A stretch of DNA of 39,557 nt, taken from assembly GCA_017635675.1 (NCBI GenBank), contig JAGBLA010000190.1, positions 1-39,557 of the forward strand. Direction: 5' to 3'. Source of the stretch: Ruminiclostridium sp. GTDB lineage: Bacteria > Bacillota > Clostridia > Oscillospirales > Ruminococcaceae. Made by a program: the position numbers and the translations under genes. Positions 9,237-17,163 of the stretch are shown piece after piece. The notes under the pieces were generated by a model. It did no database searches. It had not been told where the DNA came from and worked only from the letters and a program-made list of their open reading frames with translations. The stretch's first letter is position 1, and each line of letters starts with the position of its first letter.

Positions 9237-10100
9237 ATGGAAAACGAAATGACACGCGCGGAAGAGATAATGAGCTCGGTAGTCCGCAAATTCCGCAAGC
9301 CGATATGGTGTAAATTTCTCGAAGGTATCAAGACCTACGAGATGATAAAGGAAAATGACAAAATAGCGGTCTGTATCTCCGGCGGCAAGGACTCGATGCT
9401 CATGGCGATGTGTATAAAACAGCTGAGCAAATACACAAAGATACCGTTCACTGCGGAGTTTCTTGTCATGGATCCGGGCTATGAGCCGGAGAACCGTCAG
9501 CGTATAATCGACAACGCGGCGCTGCTTGACATACCGATACACATTTTTGATGCGAAGATATTCGACGCCGTGGAGGTCATCGGCAAGAACCCCTGCTATA
9601 TGTGCGCCCGCATGAGACGCGGCTACCTGTACAAGAACGCTAAAGAGCTCGGCTGCAACAAGATAGCCCTCGGACATCACTTCGACGATGTGATAGAAAC
9701 GATACTTATGGGTATGCTGTACGGCTCACAGATGCAGACTATGATGCCGAAGCTTCACAGCGAGAATTTCGAGGGTATGGAGCTTATCCGCCCTATGTAC
9801 ATGGTGCGCGAGGCGGATATAATCAACTGGCGGGACTATAACGACCTGCACTTTCTCAACTGCGCCTGCAGCGTGACCAAGACCATAGATGTGACGGGCG
9901 ACGGCGGCTCCAAACGACAGGAGATAAAACAGCTCTTAAGGCAGCTCCGCGCGGTTGACACAAAAATAGATATGCATATCTTCCGCAGCGTCGAGAACGT
10001 GAACCTGCGGACGCTCATATCCTACCACGACGGAGGCGAATACCACCATTTCCTCGACGACTACGACGAGGGCAGAAGCATAAAAGACTCAAAAAAGTAA
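9237..10100 (+). CDS. ttcA: TtcA-family tRNA thiolation protein
   Basis: A PP-loop ATPase of the TtcA/TilS superfamily, 287 aa, predicted to install 2-thiocytidine at position 32 of tRNAs with an Fe-S cluster. The PP-loop SGGKDS is at residues 48-53. A C-x-x-C pair lies in NPCYMCARMRRG, ALGHHFDDVIET follows, and a further Cys lies in NCACSV. This is the cysteine layout of the cluster-binding TtcA group. The gene starts 12 nt after the cysE stop, with GAGGAG upstream of its ATG, so translation is probably coupled within the operon. The exact modification cannot be proven from sequence, because close homologues are annotated simply as PP-loop or tRNA 2-thiocytidine proteins. Only a weak hairpin is seen after the stop. 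Confidence 0.82.
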   Translation: MENEMTRAEEIMSSVVRKFRKPIWCKFLEGIKTYEMIKENDKIAVCISGGKDSMLMAMCIKQLSKYTKIPFTAEFLVMDPGYEPENRQRIIDNAALLDIPIHIFDAKIFDAVEVIGKNPCYMCARMRRGYLYKNAKELGCNKIALGHHFDDVIETILMGMLYGSQMQTMMPKLHSENFEGMELIRPMYMVREADIINWRDYNDLHFLNCACSVTKTIDVTGDGGSKRQEIKQLLRQLRAVDTKIDMHIFRSVENVNLRTLISYHDGGEYHHFLDDYDEGRSIKDSKK

Positions 10101-10192
10101 TGCAGGACGTATTAAAGAAGGTTTCCAAAAGATGCCACTCTTCCGAAAAGACAGGGCGGCTTTTTGTATGCGCAAGTTTTTTCAAAAAGGTA

Positions 10193-10221
10193 TTGATTTT
10201 TTCGGCAAAATAGTGTACAAT
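10193..10221 (+). promoter_or_regulatory. Sigma-A promoter for ackA
   Basis: TTGATT (10193-10198) and TACAAT (10216-10221) have a 17-bp spacer, 54 bp before the ackA start codon. Confidence 0.75.
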
Positions 10222-10274
10222 TAATAGGTAAAATTTGCCTTGAAGGCATAGAAATCTTGAAAGGAAACGATAAA

Positions 10275-11474
10275 ATGAACATTTTGGTTATCAATGCGGG
10301 CAGCTCGTCGCTCAAGTATCAGCTCATCGAGATGACAGACGAGAAGGTCATAGCAAAGGGTCTCTGCGAGAGAATAGGCATCGGCGGACACATCAAGCAC
10401 TCTACCTTCGATGACAGAAAATACGAGGCTGACTGTGAATTCCCCACCCACACCGAGGCTTTTGAAAAGGTAGTTGAAGTCCTCACGAAGGGCGACGCGG
10501 CAGTCATCAAGGATATGTCCGAGATAGCTGCGGTAGGTCACCGCATAGTCCAGGGCGCCGAGGTATTCCCGAAGTCCGTGCTCGTTACCGATGAAGTCAT
10601 CGACAAGATAGATGACCTGCGTGAACTCGCTCCCGTACACAACCACGGTCACGCACTCGCTCTGCGCGCCTGCAAGAAGGTAGTTCCCGCTTCCGTTCCT
10701 CAGGCTGTTATCTTCGATACCGCGTTCCACCAGACTATGCCCGAGAAGGCTTATATGTTTGGTATGCCTTATGAAGTATATGAAAAGTACGCTGTGAGAA
10801 AGTACGGCTTACACGGCACATCTCACCGTTTCGTTACAATGAAATACGCTATGGAGACAGGCAAGGACCTTGCAAACCTCAAGATAGTTTCCTGCCACCT
10901 CGGAAACGGTTCCTCAATTACAGCAGTCAACGGCGGCAAATCCGTTGATACATCAATGGGTTTCACTCCTCTTGACGGCGTTCTTATGGGAACACGCTCC
11001 GGCTGTGTTGACCCCTCCGCTGTGACATTTGTTGCCGACAAGCTCGGTCTCTCCGCTCCCGAAATGGCTGAATACCTCAACAAGAAGTCCGGTTTCCTCG
11101 GTGTTTCCGGAGTTTCCAGCGATAACCGCGACGTTGAGGCTGCTGCCGCTCAGGGCAACAAGCGTGCTATCCTTGCGGGCGAGATACTCCGCTACGGCAT
11201 AAAGAAGTATATCGGCGCATACGCCGCTGCTATGAACGGTCTCGATGTTGTCATCTTCACCGGCGGTATCGGCGAGAACGCTGACCTCGTAAGACGCGAT
11301 GTATGCCGCGATATGGATTACTTCGGCATAAAGATAGACGAACAGCTCAACTCTACTATCCACGGCAAGCTCTGCAAGATCTCCACTGCGGACAGCAAGA
11401 CAGAGGTATGGGTGATACCCACCAACGAGGAGCTTCTTATCGCACGCGATACCAAGGCACTCTGCGGACTTTGA
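10275..11474 (+). CDS. ackA: Acetate kinase
   Basis: Converts acetyl phosphate and ADP to acetate and ATP, the substrate-level phosphorylation step of acetate fermentation. The 399-aa length is typical. The start is ATG 10275 (MNILVINAGSSSLKY), preceded by AAAGGA. A TTG at 10257 is in frame but has no support. Family signatures are clear: NAGSSSLKYQ at the N-terminus, HRIVQGAE, FDTAFHQTMP, YGLHGTSHR, CHLGNGSS, MGTRSGCVDPS and FTGGIGENA. The codon choice is strongly biased, as in enolase, suggesting high expression. The partner phosphotransacetylase gene pta is not adjacent, and the gene is monocistronic with its own promoter and terminator. Confidence 0.97.
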   Translation: MNILVINAGSSSLKYQLIEMTDEKVIAKGLCERIGIGGHIKHSTFDDRKYEADCEFPTHTEAFEKVVEVLTKGDAAVIKDMSEIAAVGHRIVQGAEVFPKSVLVTDEVIDKIDDLRELAPVHNHGHALALRACKKVVPASVPQAVIFDTAFHQTMPEKAYMFGMPYEVYEKYAVRKYGLHGTSHRFVTMKYAMETGKDLANLKIVSCHLGNGSSITAVNGGKSVDTSMGFTPLDGVLMGTRSGCVDPSAVTFVADKLGLSAPEMAEYLNKKSGFLGVSGVSSDNRDVEAAAAQGNKRAILAGEILRYGIKKYIGAYAAAMNGLDVVIFTGGIGENADLVRRDVCRDMDYFGIKIDEQLNSTIHGKLCKISTADSKTEVWVIPTNEELLIARDTKALCGL

Positions 11475-11494
11475 TAACCTTTATAAGATACAGA

Positions 11495-11527
11495 AAGACC
11501 GAACGTCTGAAACGTCCGGTCTTTTTT
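11495..11527. terminator. Terminator between convergent ackA and sufB-like genes
   Basis: A hairpin pairs AGACCG and ACGT arms with ACGT and CGGTCT arms across one mismatch, followed by a run of six T on the plus strand. The minus-strand side has a shorter T stretch, so it ends ackA well and may also serve the opposite operon. Confidence 0.8.
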
Positions 11528-11529
11528 GT

Positions 11530-12462
11530 TTATTTGAGAAATCCGTTTATTATCTGCTCCTCGGCTTCCGCTTCGGTAAGACCTAAGGTCATAAGCTTTA
11601 TGAGCTGCTCACCCGCGATCTTGCCTATTGCGGCTTCATGCACGAGCGCCGCGTCAACGCTGTTGGCTTCAAGCGCAGGCAGAGCAAGTATCCTGCCCTT
11701 GTCCATGATGATCGAGTCGCACTCGGTATGTCCGCTGCACGCGGCATTGCCGATTATGCAGGCGTCAAACTTCTGATATGAAGTGTCACGCGCTACAGAG
11801 CGCGATACTACGTCTGCGCTGGAGCCGTCCTCATTCAGCGATACCTTGTAGGTGCTTACCGCGTTCTGATTTCCGTGAGTCATGAGCCTTTCACGGACTA
11901 CGAGCTTCGCGTCCTTTTTAAGCTCCGCAATGGTGGAGCGCTCGGTGGAATCAACGCCCTTTATCTGCGCCATTTCCATTTCCATGCTGCTTCCCTCTTC
12001 CATGTACACCTCGGTCACGGGATTGAGGATTCGCTTGCCGTTGCCGTCGCCTGAGCCGTAGTGCTTCTCCACATAACGGACATGGGAGTTCTTACCGACA
12101 TAGAAACGATGTATGCCGTCATGCTCGGAGTCCTGGCTTCCACAGTTGTCGATACCGCAGCCCGCAACGATAAGCACATCACAGTCCTCACCGATATAGA
12201 AGTCATTGTACACGGTCTCCTTGAGTCCGCTCTCGCTGAGCACCACGGGAATATGCACACTTTCGTGCTTGGTTCCGGGCTTTATGCGTATATCAATGCC
12301 GCTGCCCTCGGTCTTGGAGGTAATGTCGATGTTCGCGGTGGAGTTCCTGCCTACGGACTGACCGTTTGCGCGGAAGTTATACGCACCCTCGGGAACATCA
12401 TGAAGGTCTGCGACTTCACGCATGAGCTGCAGCTGTACTGCGTCCATTTTAAGCATTGTCAT
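11530..12462 (-). CDS. SufB/SufD-family Fe-S scaffold protein (short form)
   Basis: Partner of the SufC ATPase in assembling Fe-S clusters. The 310-aa protein is shorter than E. coli SufB (about 495 aa) or SufD (about 420 aa). It keeps the beta-helix core (VEKHYGSG, NPVTEVYMEEG) and the C-terminal helical region with CSGHTECDSI and ALVHEAAIGKI, which carries the conserved Cys, His and Glu residues of the SufB/D family. It overlaps the sufC end by 14 nt, and GGAAGGAG precedes ATG 12462. A second ATG 6 nt downstream is also possible. A lone short SufB-like protein with SufC and no SufD, SufS or SufU fits the minimal SUF-like (SMS) type known from anaerobes. Confidence 0.85.
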   Translation of the reverse strand: MTMLKMDAVQLQLMREVADLHDVPEGAYNFRANGQSVGRNSTANIDITSKTEGSGIDIRIKPGTKHESVHIPVVLSESGLKETVYNDFYIGEDCDVLIVAGCGIDNCGSQDSEHDGIHRFYVGKNSHVRYVEKHYGSGDGNGKRILNPVTEVYMEEGSSMEMEMAQIKGVDSTERSTIAELKKDAKLVVRERLMTHGNQNAVSTYKVSLNEDGSSADVVSRSVARDTSYQKFDACIIGNAACSGHTECDSIIMDKGRILALPALEANSVDAALVHEAAIGKIAGEQLIKLMTLGLTEAEAEEQIINGFLK

Positions 12463-13198
12463 TCACTCCTTCCGAAAGCTTGTAGCAAGTGCCTGCCGTA
12501 TATTTCGTGCCGACTATCCCGGGAAGTATCTCTTCCTTAGTTCCCTGCTTTTCTACCCTGCCGTCCGCGAGAACGATTATCTCGTCCGCGATGTTCAGTA
12601 TGCGTTCCTGATGTGAAATTACTACTATCGTTCTGCCCTTGTCGGACTTCTGCATATTCTCGAAGATACGGATAAGGTTCCCGAAGCTCCAGAGGTCTAT
12701 ACCCGCCTCGGGCTCATCGAACAGCGCAAGCTTGACATCTCTCGCAAGGACCGTGGCTATCTCTATGCGCTTCAGCTCACCGCCCGACAGCGACGCGTTC
12801 ACCTCGCGGTTGATGTAATCCTTTGCGCAGAGACCCACCTCAGACAGATACTCACACGCCGCGTCTATCTTTATTGGCTTGCCTGCCGCGATACGCAGCA
12901 GGTCCAGCACCGTCAGTCCTTTGAACCGCACGGGCTGCTGGAACGCGAAACCTATGCCAAGCCTTGCACGCTCGGTTATGCTCTTATCGGTGATGTCCTC
13001 TCCGTTGAAGATTATGCTGCCCGCGGTGTTCTTTTCGATACCCGCGATAAGCTTTGCGAGCGTGGATTTTCCCCCGCCGTTCGGTCCCGTGATAACAACG
13101 AATTTGTTGTCGGGAACTGTAAGGGTTATGTTCCTTACGATCTCTACCTTTCCTCCGTCGCCCTGCGCGTCGAAGGACAGATTCTTCAATTCAAGCAT
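12449..13198 (-). CDS. sufC: SufC-family Fe-S assembly ATPase
   Basis: An ABC-type cytoplasmic ATPase of 249 aa that powers the SufB-like scaffold. Visible motifs are Walker A GPNGGGKST, the Q-loop region FAFQQPVRFKG, the signature LSGGELKR, Walker B LALFDEPEAGID and the H-loop ISHQ. There are no membrane segments and no permease partner, so it is not a transporter. AAGGAG lies 8 nt before ATG 13198. It follows rlmN by 23 nt and overlaps the next gene. RlmN itself needs a [4Fe-4S] cluster, which makes the operon partnership sensible. Confidence 0.93.
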   Translation of the reverse strand: MLELKNLSFDAQGDGGKVEIVRNITLTVPDNKFVVITGPNGGGKSTLAKLIAGIEKNTAGSIIFNGEDITDKSITERARLGIGFAFQQPVRFKGLTVLDLLRIAAGKPIKIDAACEYLSEVGLCAKDYINREVNASLSGGELKRIEIATVLARDVKLALFDEPEAGIDLWSFGNLIRIFENMQKSDKGRTIVVISHQERILNIADEIIVLADGRVEKQGTKEEILPGIVGTKYTAGTCYKLSEGVNDNA

Positions 13199-13221
13199 TC
13201 TGCTCTCTCCTTTGTTCTGTT

Positions 13222-14250
13222 TTAAGCTTTATTATCACTGCCGTGTGCGGAAAGCTGACCGCAGGCGGCATTTATCGTGTCACCCAGCGAACGGCGCATC
13301 GTTACGCCCACTCCGTGCTTTTTCAGCGTATCATAGAACCCCATTATCCGCTCGTGCGGACTGCAGCGGAACTCACTGTCCGCCCCGCTGTTGTAGCGGA
13401 TAAGGTTGACATAGGCGTTCATGCTGCCTATAAGCCCGGCAAGCTGCGCCGCACACTCGTCGCTGTCGTTCACGCCGTCGAGCATCACATATTCAAGCGT
13501 GATACGCCGGTTTAGCTTTTCGGAGTAATCACGCGCTGCACCCATGACCTCGCTTATCGGGTACCTGCGGGTTATGGGCATAAGCTTCCCGCGCAGCTCG
13601 TCTGTCGGCGCGTGAAGACTTATCGCGAGATTGACCGGGTAAGCGCTCTCCGCAAGCTTATATATCCCAGGTACCACACCGCAGGTGGAAAGCGTGATGT
13701 GCTTTATCCCGATGTCAAAGCCCTTCGGATAAGTCATTATGCCAATGAAGTCCAGCACATTGTCAAAGTTTTCAAGCGGTTCACCGATACCCATTATGGA
13801 TATGCCGCCCGGGCGTATGCCAGAATGACGGGCTGTTCCAACCACCTGACCCGCCATTTCCGATACGGTAAGGTCGCGCCGCCGCTTAAGCCGCCCGCTC
13901 ACACAGAACGCACAGCCCATATTGCAGCCTACCTGCGTTGATACGCAGATATTATGCCCGAATTCATGCTTCATCAGCACCGATTCCACCGTACAGCCGT
14001 CAGACAATCGCCACAGGTATTTGTCAGCGGTATCGGAAGTGAGAGTCTGTATTCTCTCCGGGAGTGTGAAGGTCAGCCCGCTGCGCAGTCTTTCAAGAGT
14101 CGCGGTATTCAGTGGCAGACCGTCAAACGTATCTGCAAGCCGCTCCCCATATACTGCGGGAAATATGGTATCGGCACGGGAAGCTCTTTCGCCCATGCTC
14201 AAAAGCTCCTCACGAAGTCCGTCATAGGTCAGTGAATAAATATCAGTCAT
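13222..14250 (-). CDS. rlmN: 23S rRNA / tRNA adenine-C2 methyltransferase RlmN
   Basis: Radical-SAM enzyme that methylates C2 of A2503 in 23S rRNA and of A37 in some tRNAs. The protein is 342 aa from ATG 14250, which overlaps the previous gene's stop by 8 nt (ATGACTGA); in-frame codons further upstream lie inside that gene. The cluster motif CxxxCxxC is at C109, C113 and C116. The two catalytic cysteines of the mechanism are C102 (in ICVSTQVGC) and C330 (in AACGQL). MGIGEPLENFDNV and the SLHAP segment match the family. Related Cfr enzymes methylate C8 of the same adenine, but the CGQL ending and the length favour RlmN. It sits in the operon with citrate synthase, an exonuclease and sufCB. Confidence 0.93.
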   Translation of the reverse strand: MTDIYSLTYDGLREELLSMGERASRADTIFPAVYGERLADTFDGLPLNTATLERLRSGLTFTLPERIQTLTSDTADKYLWRLSDGCTVESVLMKHEFGHNICVSTQVGCNMGCAFCVSGRLKRRRDLTVSEMAGQVVGTARHSGIRPGGISIMGIGEPLENFDNVLDFIGIMTYPKGFDIGIKHITLSTCGVVPGIYKLAESAYPVNLAISLHAPTDELRGKLMPITRRYPISEVMGAARDYSEKLNRRITLEYVMLDGVNDSDECAAQLAGLIGSMNAYVNLIRYNSGADSEFRCSPHERIMGFYDTLKKHGVGVTMRRSLGDTINAACGQLSAHGSDNKA

Positions 14251-15196
14251 CTTTCGGCTTTCTCGCGTTACGCGCCGCATCACGGAACATCTCGCGGCGC
14301 TTGTCGCGCTTTTCCTTGCTGCGCAGACGGCTCTTATAAATGAAATCAAGCTCATCGTTCATAGCGAACGCCGAGATGTTTATAAAACCGTCCTTGTGGG
14401 TGCAGCGGAAGAACAGCGCTCCAAGGTCATGACACTCGCCCACGGCAACGAAGGTGTTCTTGCCCTGGCGCACCGGCTCGGTGCCGAAGAAATCCTTGCC
14501 GCAGTGAGGACAGCAGAAATGCAGCCTTCTGCACTCGGCGACCATTCCGCTCGGGTTCTTCACGAACGCGCTCCTTACCGTGAACAGCGGTTTCTGTGTC
14601 TCCCACGGCGGGCGTTTTGCCGCCGCCTGTACGGCAAAGCCGGAATAATTCCGTATCCCAAGCTCAATGTCGAGCTTTGTCGCTATCAGGTACGTCATAT
14701 ACGCGTCATTCAAAGCGTCGTGCGCCTTTATCTCGTCGGTTATACCGAGAGCCTCAAGAGCCGTCCGAAGTCCTGTCTGACGCATGAACGTGCCTGTCTG
14801 CGCCGAGAATATACGCTGGAGATTATAGTTTGCGGGGAGCTTGAACTCCTCAATTCCGTGAAACTTCAGATTATCTCGGATTATCGGTATGTCATCGTCG
14901 CCCCATGTTATCAGCACTGTGTCATCTCTGAAAAACTCCGACATACGGCGTATCGCTTCCGGGAAAGGCATACCGCCGTCGATATCAGCCTGGGTTATCC
15001 CGGTGAGTGTGCTTACATACGGATTCATGGTAAGGTACACGCGTGGCTTTATCATCAGTTCCTCACGGTGAGTGAGCTTCATATCACCGTCCGCGGTTAT
15101 AAACCCGATCTGTACTATCTCGCCGTGAGGGAGCTCCTCGGATTTCTCCGAGTTCATAGGCTGGTTCCATTCAAGGTCAAAAATCAAATAATTCAT
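14243..15196 (-). CDS. DnaQ-like DEDDh 3'-5' exonuclease with zinc-ribbon-like tail
   Basis: A predicted 3'-5' exonuclease of 317 aa resembling the ERI-1/KapD-like group. The DEDDh active site is readable: D and E in IFDLEWNQ at the N-terminus, Asp in WGDDDIP, and His-Asp in AHDALNDA. Residues after about 200 add a domain with CPHCGKDFFGTE and a later Cys pair region (GECHDLGALFFRC), which looks like a zinc-binding ribbon, followed by a basic tail. The substrate is unknown; ERI-1-like enzymes act on structured RNA. It starts 5 nt after the citrate synthase stop and its end overlaps the rlmN start, so it lies in the middle of the operon. Only a weak AGAAAG ribosome site is seen, suggesting coupled translation. 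Confidence 0.85.
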   Translation of the reverse strand: MNYLIFDLEWNQPMNSEKSEELPHGEIVQIGFITADGDMKLTHREELMIKPRVYLTMNPYVSTLTGITQADIDGGMPFPEAIRRMSEFFRDDTVLITWGDDDIPIIRDNLKFHGIEEFKLPANYNLQRIFSAQTGTFMRQTGLRTALEALGITDEIKAHDALNDAYMTYLIATKLDIELGIRNYSGFAVQAAAKRPPWETQKPLFTVRSAFVKNPSGMVAECRRLHFCCPHCGKDFFGTEPVRQGKNTFVAVGECHDLGALFFRCTHKDGFINISAFAMNDELDFIYKSRLRSKEKRDKRREMFRDAARNARKPKDD

Positions 15197-15201
15197 CAGA
15201 C

Positions 15202-16593
15202 TTATCTTTCTTCGAGAGGTATATATTCAAGATGCTCCGCGACGTATTTGTACGCAGGGCGGATTATCTTGCCGTTGTTGATTATCTCCTCAAGACGGTG
15301 CGCCGACCAGCCCGAGATACGGGATATAGCAAAGATAGGCGTGAAGAGTTCCTCCGGTATGCGAAGCATATCGTACACGAAGCCGCTGTAAAAATCCACG
15401 TTCGCGCATATCGGCTTGAACAGGTGCCGCTTCTCGGCTATGACCTCCTTGGCTATCTTCTCCACACGGTCAAAGAACTTGAATTCCGCCATTCTTCCCT
15501 TCTCTGCGGCAAGCTTTTTCGCGTAGTCCTTCAGTATCAGCTCACGGGGGTCGGAACGGGTATATACCGCGTGACCTATGCCATAAACAAGTCCTGTGCA
15601 GTCGAAAGCCTTCTTGTCCACTATCTTTTCCACGTATTCGCGTATCGCCGTCTCGCTGTTCCAGTCGAGGACATGGGTCTTTATATCTTCAAGCATGTGC
15701 TTGGCTTTAAGGTTCGCGCCTCCGTGACGGAAGCCCTTAAGCGACGCTATCGCGGCTGCTACCGCCGAGTATGTATCGGTACCCGACGAGGTGACTACAT
15801 GGGTAGTGAAGGTGGAGTTGTTGCCGCCGCCGTGCTCTGCGTGTATCACCAGCGCGATGTCAAGCACAGCCGCTTCAAGGTCGGTGAACTTACCGTCCTC
15901 GCGAAGCATATACAGTATGTTCTCCGCAGTGGAATAATCCGGGCGCGGATTGCGTATCATAAGGCTTTCGTGCAGCTTGAAATGACGGTACGCACAATAC
16001 GCGTACACAGATATGAGCGGCATCTTAGCGATTATCTGTATGGACTGACGCAGCACGTTCTCGGCGGAGATGTCCTCCGGGTCGTCGTCATAGGAATACA
16101 GCGTAAGTATGCTCTTCTGCAGCGCGTTCATTATGTTGGAGCTCGGAGCCTTCATTATAACATCGCGTGTAAAGTTCGTCGAGAGTGTCTGATATACGCT
16201 TATGAGCTTATCGAAACGCACGAGCTGCTCGGAGTTCGGGAGAGCCCCGAACAGCAGCAGGAACGTCGTTTCCTCGAAGTTGTGCCGCCTTCCCGCGAAT
16301 CCCCTGACCATATCCACAATGTTGTAGTTATGGTAATAAAGCCGTCCGTCACAGGGTATTTTCTTGCCGTCGATGATGTCGTAGGAAACAACATCGGATA
16401 TCTCGGTAAGACCGGTAAGCACCCCCTTACCGGAGCTGTCACGGAGCCCGCGTTTAACATCATATTCGACGTACAGCGACGGATCTATTTTCCCCTCGCT
16501 CAGACAGGTGTCATAAAGCTCCTCAAGAAGTTTCTTTTCATCTTCCTTCGGGCTTACTATCTCCTTGTCGGTATCTCTTTCTTTAAACATCAT
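15202..16593 (-). CDS. Citrate synthase
   Basis: Condenses acetyl-CoA and oxaloacetate to citrate, here probably for glutamate synthesis in an incomplete anaerobic TCA pathway. The protein is 463 aa. I start it at ATG 16593, which follows AAAGGAATGTT; codons upstream to 16623 are in frame but unsupported. Catalytic residues are visible: H254 in HAEHGGG, H341 in YGIGHAVYTR and D400 in NVDFYSG. The longer N-terminal part (about 100 residues before RGFAGRRHNF) is typical of the large clostridial type. A 2-methylcitrate synthase cannot be excluded by sequence alone, but no propionate genes are nearby. It is the first gene of the five-gene operon with its own promoter at 16629-16657. Confidence 0.92.
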   Translation of the reverse strand: MMFKERDTDKEIVSPKEDEKKLLEELYDTCLSEGKIDPSLYVEYDVKRGLRDSSGKGVLTGLTEISDVVSYDIIDGKKIPCDGRLYYHNYNIVDMVRGFAGRRHNFEETTFLLLFGALPNSEQLVRFDKLISVYQTLSTNFTRDVIMKAPSSNIMNALQKSILTLYSYDDDPEDISAENVLRQSIQIIAKMPLISVYAYCAYRHFKLHESLMIRNPRPDYSTAENILYMLREDGKFTDLEAAVLDIALVIHAEHGGGNNSTFTTHVVTSSGTDTYSAVAAAIASLKGFRHGGANLKAKHMLEDIKTHVLDWNSETAIREYVEKIVDKKAFDCTGLVYGIGHAVYTRSDPRELILKDYAKKLAAEKGRMAEFKFFDRVEKIAKEVIAEKRHLFKPICANVDFYSGFVYDMLRIPEELFTPIFAISRISGWSAHRLEEIINNGKIIRPAYKYVAEHLEYIPLEER

Positions 16594-16628
16594 AACATTC
16601 CTTTCGGTTAGAGACATATACATCTTTT

Positions 16629-16657
16629 ATTATAAACAAAATTCGCGGAATAATCAA
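16629..16657 (-). promoter_or_regulatory. Sigma-A promoter for the citrate synthase operon
   Basis: On the minus strand TTGATT (16657-16652) and TATAAT (16634-16629) have a 17-bp spacer. It drives citrate synthase, exonuclease, rlmN, sufC and sufB-like. No other promoter was seen inside the operon. Confidence 0.85.
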
Positions 16658-16746
16658 GTCTTATCCCGGAATGTTGTGCATTATGCATATTTTGTACAGC
16701 TTTAAAGCCGCAATATCAGTGCAATACTACAACAGTCCACTTAAAA

Positions 16747-16775
16747 ACATATCAAAGCAAGCCCCCGCATATAAA
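16747..16775 (+). promoter_or_regulatory. Candidate sigma-E (sporulation) promoter for spoIIID
   Basis: ACATATC (16747-16753) and CATATAAA (16768-16775) are 14 bp apart. This fits the mother-cell sigma-E pattern (ATATT-like -35 and CATACA-like -10), the factor known to transcribe spoIIID in Bacillus. No sigma-A promoter is seen here. The match is by eye. Confidence 0.45.
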
Positions 16776-16810
16776 TTGATAGACCAAAATTTAAACAAAG
16801 GGGCGATATC

Positions 16811-17101
16811 ATGTCATACATCAAAAGTACAGGGACAGGAGCCGCCGAAGGCTCTAAACAAGAAAGATGTGTAAGCCTCGCACAGTACATGATCGACAAC
16901 AAGGCAACGGTAAGGACAGTCGGAAAGGTATTCGGAATAAGCAAAAGCACCGTTCACCAGGATATAACCGTGCGTCTTGAACGCATTGATCCCGAGCTCC
17001 ACCGCCGGGTGCGCGAGATACTCGAACAGAACAAGCAGGAGCGGCATATCCGCGGCGGTCTCGCGACAAAACGCAAGTACAGCCTGCAAAAGAGCGGTTA
17101 A
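16811..17101 (+). CDS. spoIIID: Sporulation regulator SpoIIID
   Basis: A small DNA-binding regulator that acts in the mother cell during sporulation, activating and repressing sigma-E and sigma-K dependent genes. The 96-aa protein has the SpoIIID helix-turn-helix TVRTVGKVFGISKSTVHQD and the family's conserved RGG.ATK.KY near the C-terminus. It carries about 12 extra N-terminal residues compared with the Bacillus protein and lacks its acidic tail. AAAGGGGCG lies about 8 nt before ATG 16811. It stands alone between the leftward citrate synthase operon and the signalling cluster, and its presence marks the organism as an endospore former by ancestry. Confidence 0.93.
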   Translation: MSYIKSTGTGAAEGSKQERCVSLAQYMIDNKATVRTVGKVFGISKSTVHQDITVRLERIDPELHRRVREILEQNKQERHIRGGLATKRKYSLQKSG

Positions 17102-17110
17102 CAAAGACGC

Positions 17111-17158
17111 GGGAGGGTGAGAAGCTTTTCAAAAGGCTTCTTCCCCTCCCTGTTTATT
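17111..17158 (+). terminator. Terminator after spoIIID
   Basis: A long hairpin pairs GGGAGGG-GAGAAGC (17111-17124) with GCTTCT-CCCTCCC (17136-17150), followed by TGTTTATTAT. On the minus strand the T stretch is poor, so it is a weaker end for the convergent signalling operon. Confidence 0.8.
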
Positions 17159-17163
17159 ATTTA

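Noticed and set aside
8658-9680. A 340-codon leftward open frame across cysE and ttcA
   Set aside because: Both genes on the other strand are clear family members; this frame spans their junction and has no signal.
10131-10166. A terminator after ttcA
   Set aside because: Only a GCC/GGC outer pair with a large internal loop precedes the T run, so the hairpin is too weak to call.
15232-16611. A 459-codon rightward open frame opposite citrate synthase
   Set aside because: The opposite strand encodes citrate synthase with all catalytic residues, so this frame is a shadow.
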